This document shows positions 1 through 7,207 of a DNA stretch of 43,579 nt, piece by piece. How positions within the stretch are numbered: position 1 is the first letter of the stretch; the number at the start of each line of letters is the position of its first letter. Source of the stretch: a bacterium (lineage in GTDB: Bacteria; Myxococcota_A; UBA9042); assembly GCA_030425545.1 (NCBI GenBank), contig JAUIAC010000016.1, forward strand, positions 1 to 43,579, given 5' to 3'. The notes beneath the pieces are model-generated. The model did no database searches, was not told where the DNA came from, and saw only the letters and a list, made by a program, of their open reading frames with translations. The position numbers were made by a program, and so were the translations under genes.

Positions 1-340
1 CCATGCGACAGCCCTTCTCGGCCGCCAGACGCACCATGGCGCGGGTCCCCTCGACGTTGGTCTCGTACACGGGCTCGGAGCCCTTGCGGCTGTGCTGCAC
101 CATGGCAGCGCAGTGGAAGATGCCGTCGACCGCGCCGAGCCCCTCTTGCCAGCGGTCGCCGTCGAGCAGCCCGCCCTCCACGATGGAGGTGCCGTCGAGA
201 TCCTGGGCCCAGGCCCACTTCTCCCAGCCGCGGCGGTCGCGGCAGAGCGCGAGACGTGGGTGGTCGGGGTGACTAGAGGCCAGCGCCTCGTGCAAGTGGC
301 GTCCGAGGAATCCAGTCGAGCCGGTGATCAGCAGGGCCAT
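1..340 (-). CDS. Extended SDR / NAD-dependent epimerase-reductase (3' end outside window)
   Basis: Only the first 113 codons are present, because the gene runs off the left edge. The reading starts MALLITGSTGFLGRHLHEAL, a Rossmann beta-alpha-beta with the G-x-x-G-F-L-G nucleotide-binding motif of extended short-chain dehydrogenases (dihydroflavonol reductase, 3-beta-HSD and epimerase types). A strand ending IFHCAAMVQH follows, which is the usual 'xHxAA' NAD(P)-contact segment, then YETNVEGTRAMVRLA, the family's N-V-x-G-T motif. The start at 340 is supported by GAGGAG seven bases upstream. It overlaps the end of the upstream FAR-acyltransferase gene by 68 bp. From the context it could be the missing acyl/alkyl-DHAP reductase of the ether-lipid pathway, but that is inference, since known DHAP reductases are classical rather than extended SDRs. 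Confidence 0.8.
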   Translation of the reverse strand, partial: MALLITGSTGFLGRHLHEALASSHPDHPRLALCRDRRGWEKWAWAQDLDGTSIVEGGLLDGDRWQEGLGAVDGIFHCAAMVQHSRKGSEPVYETNVEGTRAMVRLAAEKGCRM

Positions 341-3125
341 CGTCGATCTCCTCGGTGACAGGGGCGCGGCGCTCGGGCCAGGCGCAGGCGTCGGCGTAGC
401 CAAGCAGCACGTCGCGACGGGTCTCGTCGGACATGCCCCAGCTCAGCTTGCGCTTGCCCTCACGCTCCAACATGCCGCGCTCGACCAGGTCGTTGAGCAC
501 GCCCTGAACGGTGGGCAGGTGACATTGCGGCAGGGCGCGCACCACGGTGGACGCGTCGATGGCGTCGATGGGGGTCGACGTCGTCGCGAGCCAGCGCGCG
601 GTGGCGACGTACTCGGCGCACACGGGCCGAAGCAGGACCTCGACCATGCGGCGCAAGGCAGGCGACCGCGGCGTGTCGGCCAGCGTGGCGTTGCCCTCCG
701 TGGCGAAGGCGTTGGTGTCGATGTAGTGCCGCATCGCCGGGTGGCCCGGGAAGAGCGCGCGCGCCTCGGGGAAGAAGAGGTGCTGCCAGTTGTAGCGCAT
801 GGTGCGCTCGATCTCGGCGTCGACCTGCTCGTGCCCGTCGAGGCTGCTCGCGAGCACCTTGCCCCCACGCCGCTCGATGGCCTCGCGCAGGGCGTGCTCG
901 TCCACGCCCTCGATGGGGTTGCGGGCGAGGAAGCAGCGCAGGTGGTGCGCGGTGGTGTGCGTGTGGGACTGCAGCTGCGCCATGACCTCGAAGCTGAGGT
1001 CGCGCACGTCGACGCCCTTGTCGAGCTTCAGCGGCTCGCCGCAGGTGACGTGGATGCGGCCCAGGTCGATGCGCCCCGACGCCATCTTGGTGGTCCACAG
1101 GAGAAGCTTGCGCAGCTGCATCTTGGGCTTGTCCTCGCCCTGCAGCTCCCGCAAGAAGGTCCGCTCCTCGGGCACCCGGTCGTAGGTGATGGCCACCGGC
1201 AGGATCATGCAGGTCTCGCCCGTGTTCTGCAGCGCGCGCAGCAGCCCACGCCGCGGCTCCAGGAACTGCCGCGAGCGGCTGCGGGCGCCCTCGATGAAGA
1301 ACTCCAGCGTCTCGCGGCGGCGCACTAGGTCCTGCACCTTCTCCGTGAGGTCACCGTCTTCGCGGCCGAGGCCGCGCTTGATGTAGAAGGCGTGGGTCTG
1401 CTTGAAGAGCCACCCCAGCACGGGGATGCGGCTGAACTCCTCGGCCGCGGCGATGTGCGGGATGCGGATGCCGAGGTCGGAGCGGGCGAAGAAGAGGTAG
1501 CTGCACACCAGGAAGTCCATGTAGGACCGGTGGGTGGGGATGATGACCACCAGCTGGTCTTCGGGGATCACCGCGCGGGCGGCCTCAAAGGCGGGCCGGT
1601 CGAAGGTCACCGACTCGGTGCAGCGTCGCAGGGCCTTGCGCAGCGCGTAGCTCGCCCCGCGCACGGCCCAGTTGCCGGCCGGCTGCTTCATGATCCACTG
1701 CAGATCCGGCGAACCGTCGCGGTGCTTGCGGCCCGCGAACGACATCTGAGAGGGGTCCTTGCGGGTCAGGTGGCGGTAGACGCCCTCGCACACCACGTCG
1801 ATGTAGGCCGCCGGGTCGTAGTCGGGGAAGTCGATGCCGTGGGAGGGGCGGAAGTCGAACTGGTTCTGGGTGAAGTAGGGGAACGCGCGGTTGAGGAAGC
1901 TCACGCGCTCCATGACCTTGTTGTACTGCCGGCGCTTGCGGGTGTTGCCCGTCATGGTGAGCAGGGAGTTGGCGAGCACGCGGCGCGTGCCGTGGTGCTG
2001 CGCCGCGGCGATGCGGTACTGGGTCTTCTGCGTGCCCACCCACTTGAGCACGGGCTCGCGGTCGATGGGGTGCTTCTTGAAGTAGTTGAGCATGCCGTCG
2101 AGGCACTGCTGGATGAGCGGGCTGTCCTTGAGCCCGGCCACGGCGTAGCGCACCAGCGGCTCCTCGCCCGGCGGGGTGGCCGCCTCCAGCATGCAGGTGT
2201 TGATGGCGCGGTCGGCCACCGTGTCGCACGGCACCACGTCGAGCCGGATGCTGGGGTCGGCGTTGAGCGCGTTGAGGTGACCCGCGCCGATGAGCGCGAC
2301 GAAGCCGGCGAAGGCGGCGTGGCTGTCGATCCACCCGGGGAAGGGGTGCTGCCAGGTGGCCGAGACGATGGACGGCCGCACGATGGACAGGGGCACGTTG
2401 CCGCGCCGCTGGTTGATCAGATGCTCGTTGATGCACTTGGTCAGCGTGTAGGTGTTGGGGTGGCCCGTGGCCGCCATGAGCGCCTTCTCGTCCGCCCGGC
2501 CAGCGAGGATGTCGGCGTAGACCTCCTCGGCCTCGAAGGGCAGGGGCACCAGCGCCTCCGGCATCGGGTGCCGGCTGGCGGGGTTCACGTAGGCCGTCGA
2601 CACCGCGACCATGTGCTGCAGGTTGGCGCAGCCGCGAGCGAGCTCGAGCACGTTGAGCGAGCTGGTGATGTTGGCCGCCGCCGCGTCTGCGATAGGCAGG
2701 GTGAACTCCACCGACGCCGCGCAGTGGATGATGTGCGAGAGCTGCGGCTGCATGGTCTCACGCGCGTCGGCGTCGATGCCGCAGCCCGGCTGGCTCAGCT
2801 CGCCGCCGACCACGGTGATCTTCTCCTGCCAGCCGTCGGCGAGGTGGGCGAAGGCCCGCGACGTGGCCACCTTGGCGAAGCGCTGCACAGGGCTCTGACC
2901 GCGCTTGCGACGAATCAGCACCCACACGTGTCCGAGGTGGAGCTCGTCGGCCCGGCGCAGCAGCTCTTCGAGCACGACCTTGCCGACGAAGCCGGTGACG
3001 CCGGTCACAAAGACGTTGGTGGCGGGGCGCTTGCCGTTCGCCTTCACCTTCCGCTTCTTGCTCGACTTGGGCGCCTTCGCCTTGCTGTCGATCTTGCCGT
3101 TCAGCTTGCTGGAGCTCTTGGCCAT
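273..3125 (-). CDS. Fatty acyl-CoA reductase fused to PlsB/DHAPAT-type acyltransferase (950 aa)
   Basis: This is a two-enzyme fusion. Residues 1-33 are Lys-rich and probably unstructured. About 36-450 is a 'male sterility'/thioester-reductase-type fatty acyl-CoA reductase: Rossmann motif TGVTGFVGK (41-49), VSTAYVN (175-181) and active-site Y226-x3-K230. About 515-720 is a glycerol-phosphate/DHAP acyltransferase: block I H532-R-S-Y-M-D537 (the HX4D catalytic pair), block II around FYIKRG (580-585), block III FFIEGARSRS (609-618) and block IV ILPVAITYDRVPEE (from 641). A C-terminal region of about 200 residues resembles the PlsB tail. It would make a fatty alcohol and acylate DHAP or glycerol-3-phosphate at the membrane. 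The AGPS gene lies 99 bp upstream and supplies the next step. These activities are separate proteins (FAR1, GNPAT) in animals. Start 3125 has AGAGGA upstream. The last ~22 residues lie inside the overlapping SDR gene. Confidence 0.9.
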   Translation of the reverse strand: MAKSSSKLNGKIDSKAKAPKSSKKRKVKANGKRPATNVFVTGVTGFVGKVVLEELLRRADELHLGHVWVLIRRKRGQSPVQRFAKVATSRAFAHLADGWQEKITVVGGELSQPGCGIDADARETMQPQLSHIIHCAASVEFTLPIADAAAANITSSLNVLELARGCANLQHMVAVSTAYVNPASRHPMPEALVPLPFEAEEVYADILAGRADEKALMAATGHPNTYTLTKCINEHLINQRRGNVPLSIVRPSIVSATWQHPFPGWIDSHAAFAGFVALIGAGHLNALNADPSIRLDVVPCDTVADRAINTCMLEAATPPGEEPLVRYAVAGLKDSPLIQQCLDGMLNYFKKHPIDREPVLKWVGTQKTQYRIAAAQHHGTRRVLANSLLTMTGNTRKRRQYNKVMERVSFLNRAFPYFTQNQFDFRPSHGIDFPDYDPAAYIDVVCEGVYRHLTRKDPSQMSFAGRKHRDGSPDLQWIMKQPAGNWAVRGASYALRKALRRCTESVTFDRPAFEAARAVIPEDQLVVIIPTHRSYMDFLVCSYLFFARSDLGIRIPHIAAAEEFSRIPVLGWLFKQTHAFYIKRGLGREDGDLTEKVQDLVRRRETLEFFIEGARSRSRQFLEPRRGLLRALQNTGETCMILPVAITYDRVPEERTFLRELQGEDKPKMQLRKLLLWTTKMASGRIDLGRIHVTCGEPLKLDKGVDVRDLSFEVMAQLQSHTHTTAHHLRCFLARNPIEGVDEHALREAIERRGGKVLASSLDGHEQVDAEIERTMRYNWQHLFFPEARALFPGHPAMRHYIDTNAFATEGNATLADTPRSPALRRMVEVLLRPVCAEYVATARWLATTSTPIDAIDASTVVRALPQCHLPTVQGVLNDLVERGMLEREGKRKLSWGMSDETRRDVLLGYADACAWPERRAPVTEEIDDGPADHRLDWIPRTPLARGAGL

Positions 3126-3224
3126 GTCGTCCTCTCAACGCGGCGGGGGGCCGCAATGGGATGCTCGATTGGGGCGCAGATCACCCTGCGCGTCGCGCCG
3201 CCCCGCGGGGCCGCAGCGGGTGCT

Positions 3225-5144
3225 TCAAGCCGCGTCCGTGGGCTTGCTCGCGGTCTGGTGGTTGCGCACACCGAAGTTGCCCTTGGGGTCGAAGGCCCGC
3301 TTGGCCTCGCGGGTGAAGGCCATGCTCCCCTCGCTCATGATGTCGGGCAGGAAGGCGGTGCGGATCTTGCCGACGCCGTGGTGGTGCGAGATGGACCCGC
3401 CCGCCGCGATGATCTCTTCGCGCGCGATGTGCTCGAGCTCGAGGTAGACCTCGGTCGGGTTGTCGACGCCCTTGTAGGAGAAGGCGAAGTAGAAGTAGAC
3501 GGCCACGCCCGTGGGGTAGACCTGCGTCACGCGGCAGGTGACGAAGGGCTTGCCGGGGAGGCCGCGGGCCTGGTGCTCGTCGAAGACGCGCTTCTTCACC
3601 CGGTCGCACAGCGTGATGGTCTGGCTCCACGGCACGCTCGTCTCGAACGACTCGGCGATGACGTGAAAGTTCATCACGAAGTCGCGAATGTAGGCGATGC
3701 CAAAGGTCAGCTCGTAGCCCTTTTTGCCGTTCTCCGCGCCGGCCTTCATGCCGCCGTGCTGGGCCGCGATGCGATAGAGCTGCTGCTGCTGCAGGGCGAC
3801 CTCGTCGTGGGTCCCCTCGAACACGATGGTGCAGGCGACCATCTTGTCCGGGTCGAAGCCCTTGAGCTTGGTCACCACGAGCTTCTCGAGCTTCGACTTC
3901 TGCGCCTTCCACCCCGCGCTGGCGGGCTTGAGCGCCATGCCGAACTGAAACTGCACGTTGTCCACGAGGCGGATCGACGCCGGCGGCGTGCCGTTGCGCG
4001 TCAGGTCGAACATGAACGCGACGCCGTCCTCAAAGGTCTTGAAGAGCACCGAGCCGTGCTCCTGGCACTCGGGCAGCGGGAAGAGCTTGACCACCGCGCT
4101 GGTGATGATCCCGTAGTTGCCCTCGGAGCCCAGCATCATGCGCTTGGGGTCGGTGCCGATGGACTCGCGCGGGGCGATGTGGGTGCGGCGCAGCGTGCCC
4201 GTGGCGGTCACCGCGGTCACGTCGAGCACGATGTCCTCGATGTTGCCGTACTTGTTCTTCTTCATGCCCGAGGCGTGGGTCGCGACCCAGCCGCCCAGGG
4301 TCGAGAACTCCACGCTGTCGGGCTCGTGGCCCATGGTGAAGCCGTAGACCGCCAGCTGCTCCTGGATGTGCCGCCCCACAGCGCCGGCCTGGATGCACGC
4401 CATGCGGTTGGTCGGGTCGATCCACAGCACGCGGTTCATGCGGCGCATGTCCACGCTGCAGATGAAGCGCTTCTCTTCCGGGGGGCAGCGCAGGGCGTCG
4501 GTGACGTTGGTGCCGCCGCCATAGGGCACCAGCACCACGTCGTGCTTCAGCGCCAGCTGCACGAGCGCCTCGACCTCCTCGTCGGTCGTGGGCCACACCA
4601 CCAGGTCCGGCACCCGCGGCAGGGAGCCGTACTTGATCGCGTACATCTCCTCCTGGGTGTGGCCGTGACCGTGACGCAGCCGCTGCTCCGCGTCGTCGCT
4701 CACCTGATCGTCGGCGAGCAGGGCCGACACCGCGCTGGTGAAGGCCTTCTTCTTCTTCGGCTTCGGGATCTCAGGCGGGTAGTGCGGCGCGTGGATGTCG
4801 TCGAGATCGATGGAGATGTCCATGATCCCGCAGATCCAGGGCAGAAAGTTCGGCATCTCGTCGCCGCAGAGCGAATAGCGGCTGCCGGTGAGGACCACGT
4901 GACCGTTGGGGCTGATCTCGAAGGACGTGTCGTCGAAGCCCCACACGTCGAAGCTCTCCCGGCTGGGGTCCGGCGGCGGCGGTGGCGGCACGATGCGGGT
5001 CTCGTCAGCGGTGTCGGCCACGGGCGCCGGCATGGCGGTGTGCTCGTCGCCGCGGAGGCGCTCCATGGTGCGGTCGATGGTGTGCCCCACCGGGCTGCTC
5101 TGGCGGAGCGTGTTGACGACTTGCTTGATGCCAATCTGCTTCAT
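3225..5144 (-). CDS. agps: Alkyldihydroxyacetonephosphate synthase (AGPS), FAD-dependent
   Basis: The enzyme exchanges the acyl chain of acyl-DHAP for a fatty alcohol, forming the ether bond of ether lipids and plasmalogens. With this start the protein is 639 aa, within the usual AGPS range. Visible features in order: a WGFDDTSF block (68-75) matching the N-terminal WGYxDSxF of animal AGPS; an FAD-binding PCMH-type domain with PYGGGTNVTDAL (207-218); GGWVATHASGMKKNKYGNIE (284-303), nearly identical in type to eukaryotic AGPS; a YFYFAFSYKG segment with the catalytic-Tyr region; and a C-terminal S-HHH-GVGK motif (586-593). Start 5144 follows GTGAGG. An in-frame ATG at 5369 with GGAG upstream would add 75 Pro/Ala-rich residues with weaker GC3 bias; I prefer 5144. 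It is first in an operon with the FAR-acyltransferase gene. A family glycolate-oxidase-like alternative is unlikely given the HHH and KKN motifs. Confidence 0.93.
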   Translation of the reverse strand: MKQIGIKQVVNTLRQSSPVGHTIDRTMERLRGDEHTAMPAPVADTADETRIVPPPPPPDPSRESFDVWGFDDTSFEISPNGHVVLTGSRYSLCGDEMPNFLPWICGIMDISIDLDDIHAPHYPPEIPKPKKKKAFTSAVSALLADDQVSDDAEQRLRHGHGHTQEEMYAIKYGSLPRVPDLVVWPTTDEEVEALVQLALKHDVVLVPYGGGTNVTDALRCPPEEKRFICSVDMRRMNRVLWIDPTNRMACIQAGAVGRHIQEQLAVYGFTMGHEPDSVEFSTLGGWVATHASGMKKNKYGNIEDIVLDVTAVTATGTLRRTHIAPRESIGTDPKRMMLGSEGNYGIITSAVVKLFPLPECQEHGSVLFKTFEDGVAFMFDLTRNGTPPASIRLVDNVQFQFGMALKPASAGWKAQKSKLEKLVVTKLKGFDPDKMVACTIVFEGTHDEVALQQQQLYRIAAQHGGMKAGAENGKKGYELTFGIAYIRDFVMNFHVIAESFETSVPWSQTITLCDRVKKRVFDEHQARGLPGKPFVTCRVTQVYPTGVAVYFYFAFSYKGVDNPTEVYLELEHIAREEIIAAGGSISHHHGVGKIRTAFLPDIMSEGSMAFTREAKRAFDPKGNFGVRNHQTASKPTDAA

Positions 5145-5394
5145 CGTTTCGGCCTCACGGGCAGGTGGGGGCGTCGGGCGGGGCCGGGACTCCTCGTCCT
5201 GGGCGCCGCCACGCGGGGCGCGGCCCACGGGTCCTGCGGCGGCCGGCCCCGAGGGACCGAGCGCTCGCGTTGGGGCGATCTGCGGGTGCAGGGCACGCGC
5301 GATCAACCCCTGTTCATCGCCTGAGATCGCCATCTGGCGTACGCCAAGCGCGGAGGGGAGATACGGCAATCACCGATCTCCGTCAATTGAGGTT

Positions 5395-5424
5395 TCTATA
5401 GCATGAAAATCACAGGTGATTCAA
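5395..5424 (-). promoter_or_regulatory. Candidate sigma-70-type promoter for the ether-lipid operon
   Basis: On the minus strand, TTGAAT (5419-5424) is followed after 18 bp by TATAGA (5395-5400). Each matches the consensus hexamers at four positions. It sits in the only AT-rich patch of the region and points toward AGPS. Transcription would begin near 5388, giving a leader of about 240 nt to the preferred start, or a leader of under 20 nt to the alternative ATG at 5369. Confidence 0.4.
5408..5421. promoter_or_regulatory. 14-bp perfect dyad AATCACAGGTGATT overlapping the promoter
   Basis: AATCAC-AG-GTGATT is a perfect inverted repeat lying across the -35 element and the spacer of the candidate AGPS promoter, where a repressor would block RNA polymerase. 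A further AATCAC half-site lies at 5369-5374. The regulator is unknown. Confidence 0.4.
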
Positions 5425-5589
5425 TGGTGCTTGTGACGCAACAAAGACATTTGCCCTGACACAGCCGTGACCCTCCGTGTTCAAAGGGTGACGGAGCGCG
5501 ACGGGGCCTGCCCGGGGAGGAGCTGGGACATGCTGGTGCGGGCTGCGTGGTCCGGCGCGCGCGTCGGTCCGCGCCGGCTCGCCCCTGCC

Positions 5590-6420
5590 TCAGCGAGGCC
5601 GCAGCGGTGGGGGCGCGACAGGGCGCGGCATGCCTGGAGGGCGGCGCGGGCCCGCGGGTGGCGGCGCGGTCACACGCCGGGTCCAGCTGTAGGTCGCCCC
5701 AGCGGAGAAGAGCGCCGAGCTCCCCACAGCTGTGGTCATGTGCACTGCCCAGGTCGGGTTCAGGCGCAGCCGAGCCGCGGCTGAGAACGTCGGCCCCTCG
5801 GCCGAGAGCAGCTCCGCCGCCCACACCACGCCGCCGCGGCGACCGCCCACGGGGACGCTGCCCGGCCAGACCGCGATGCCGCCCGCGACCTCGAACCACA
5901 GCGGACCCACACGGAGGCCGCCCCCGCCCTTGAGCCCACACGGCTCGAGCGGCCCGCCGTCGCACCCGGCACCGGCCACCGCCCAGATCCGTCCGATACG
6001 GCCCGCGCGGACGAGGACAGAGGGGACCGGCTGCACCCCCGTGGCGCCGCCGTGGAGCAGGGTGACGCCGACCTGCGACTGCACCGTGCGACCGCGAAAG
6101 CCCACCTGCACAAAGCTCATCAGCTGCGACCAGGTGGCGTCCACGAGCCCCTCGCTGACCCCCACCGCGTCGCGCAGGCGCGTGCGCAGCACGGCGAGCT
6201 CGCCCTCGAAGAAGGCCCCGTAGGGCCGACGGTGTCGGACGCGCAGCGCCACAGCGGACTGGTCGTGCTTCTCGGCGCGAAAGCCAGGCAACACGTGCAA
6301 CACGCGTCCCGCCCCCGCGCGGAGGCCGACGTCCGTCTTTCGTTGGCGCGGTCCGGTGGCGCAGCCCAGGGCGGTGGCGACCAGGGCGAGCGCGCAGAGC
6401 GAGCGCAGCGGCGCCTGCAC
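5590..6420 (-). CDS. Predicted lipoprotein of unknown function, beta-rich (276 aa)
   Basis: I do not recognise the family. A GTG start at 6420 gives a lipoprotein signal peptide (QAPLRSLCALALVATALGC, lipobox A-L-G-C near residue 20), which is why I chose it; no ATG fits. The mature part alternates short hydrophobic strands and turns (VGLRAGAGRVL, FVQVGFRGR, LRVGPLWFEVAGGIAVW, FSAGATYSWTRR), as in a small outer-membrane or barrel-like protein, and ends in a Pro/Arg-rich tail. It lies 68 bp downstream of the Tat-exported protein gene and is probably its partner in the same transcript. Confidence 0.6.
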   Translation of the reverse strand: MQAPLRSLCALALVATALGCATGPRQRKTDVGLRAGAGRVLHVLPGFRAEKHDQSAVALRVRHRRPYGAFFEGELAVLRTRLRDAVGVSEGLVDATWSQLMSFVQVGFRGRTVQSQVGVTLLHGGATGVQPVPSVLVRAGRIGRIWAVAGAGCDGGPLEPCGLKGGGGLRVGPLWFEVAGGIAVWPGSVPVGGRRGGVVWAAELLSAEGPTFSAAARLRLNPTWAVHMTTAVGSSALFSAGATYSWTRRVTAPPPAGPRRPPGMPRPVAPPPLRPR

Positions 6421-6488
6421 CGGTCGCCGGTCGCGGCGGACCGGCGGGTCGGGGCGCGCGGACCGGGCGTCGCGCCGCGCTGGGTCCG

Positions 6489-7100
6489 TCAAGGGCGCTG
6501 CGGCACCGGCGTCGGAGGCGAGACGCGGCGCTCGTGCCGACCGATGACACCGGCGAGCCGCTCCGCCACGCGGACGAGGTGCGCCGGCACGTCCCCGCCA
6601 CCGTGGAGATGCAAGTCGTAGCGGCGCGACCCGGTGACGGGCCGCTCGCCTCGGGGCGACCGGTTCCGCGCCCACAACCCCAGCTCCGCGTGCCCGCCCG
6701 TCTCGAGGTCCACCACGACGAAGATGAGCTGCTGTTGCGGGCCCTGCGCCACGTAGGCCACGGCCCACTGCGCGCTCAGGGGACGGCCGTCGCCGTAGGG
6801 GGCGATCAGGTCGCGCGCCCAGGCCGCCGGCGGCATCGTCAGCACCTCGGTCGCTGGCCGCACCGGCCCGTGCATGCCGCCGCCAGACTTGCCCGCGCCC
6901 CCGTTGCCCTGCGGCGCGAAGCCGGTGAGGACTGTGGCTGCGCCGGCGCCAAAGCCCGCGGTCACCAGCTTCTCGAAGAAGCCACGACGCGAGGTCGGCT
7001 GGGCTCCCCCTGGCGCCGGCGCTGGTTTGGTGTGCTGCGCTGGTTTGATGTGCGGCGCTGGTTTGGTGTGCGGCACTGGCTTGGCGGGCGGCGCTGACAT
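6489..7100 (-). CDS. Tat-exported protein of unknown function (203 aa)
   Basis: The N-terminus has a His/Thr/Lys/Pro repeat (residues ~8-28) encoded by an 18-bp tandem repeat, then a twin-arginine motif SRRGFFEKLV followed by a Gly/Ala-rich hydrophobic stretch, so export by the Tat pathway is likely. The repeat placed before the Tat motif makes an unusually long n-region. The mature part (about residues 55-203) carries no catalytic motif that I recognise. It contains a predicted beta-strand run (QLIFVVVDLETGGHAELGLW) and HLHGGGD. Start 7100 has GGAGAGAG upstream. It is flanked by the MFS gene (107 bp gap) and the lipoprotein gene downstream. Confidence 0.7.
   Translation of the reverse strand: MSAPPAKPVPHTKPAPHIKPAQHTKPAPAPGGAQPTSRRGFFEKLVTAGFGAGAATVLTGFAPQGNGGAGKSGGGMHGPVRPATEVLTMPPAAWARDLIAPYGDGRPLSAQWAVAYVAQGPQQQLIFVVVDLETGGHAELGLWARNRSPRGERPVTGSRRYDLHLHGGGDVPAHLVRVAERLAGVIGRHERRVSPPTPVPQRP
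7021..7092. repeat. 18-bp tandem repeat, 4 copies, inside the Tat-protein gene
   Basis: Four adjacent units begin at 7021, 7039, 7057 and 7075 (type GCTGGTTTGGTGTGCGGC; the last unit is more diverged). On the coding strand they give repeats of the type AxHxKP, forming the n-region before the twin-arginine motif. Confidence 0.85.
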
Positions 7101-7207
7101 GGGCTCTCTCCGGGTTGTCGCCAGGGTACGAAGTGGGGCCCCGGTCCCCAAGGAGTTTGTGCCGCCAGGGCGCGCCGCGCACCGTCGGCGCAGGGTCATC
7201 GAGGGCC

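Larger units (their letters stand above)
5145..5589. other. Intergenic region / AGPS leader and promoter
   Basis: This 445-bp stretch lies between the AGPS start and the end of the next minus-strand gene. It holds the AT-richer patch around 5380-5430 with a possible minus-strand promoter and a perfect 6-2-6 dyad (listed separately). Between 5145 and 5369 the AGPS frame stays open and could encode an N-terminal extension. A weak imperfect hairpin (5467-5474 with 5485-5492, one mismatch) has no T-run. I see no other gene here. Confidence 0.6.

Noticed and set aside
1392..5324. Very long plus-strand open frame opposite the FAR-acyltransferase and AGPS genes
   Set aside because: It gives His/Val/Gly-rich translation with no domain, and the minus strand carries recognisable enzymes with all motifs. 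It is an effect of high-GC codon usage.
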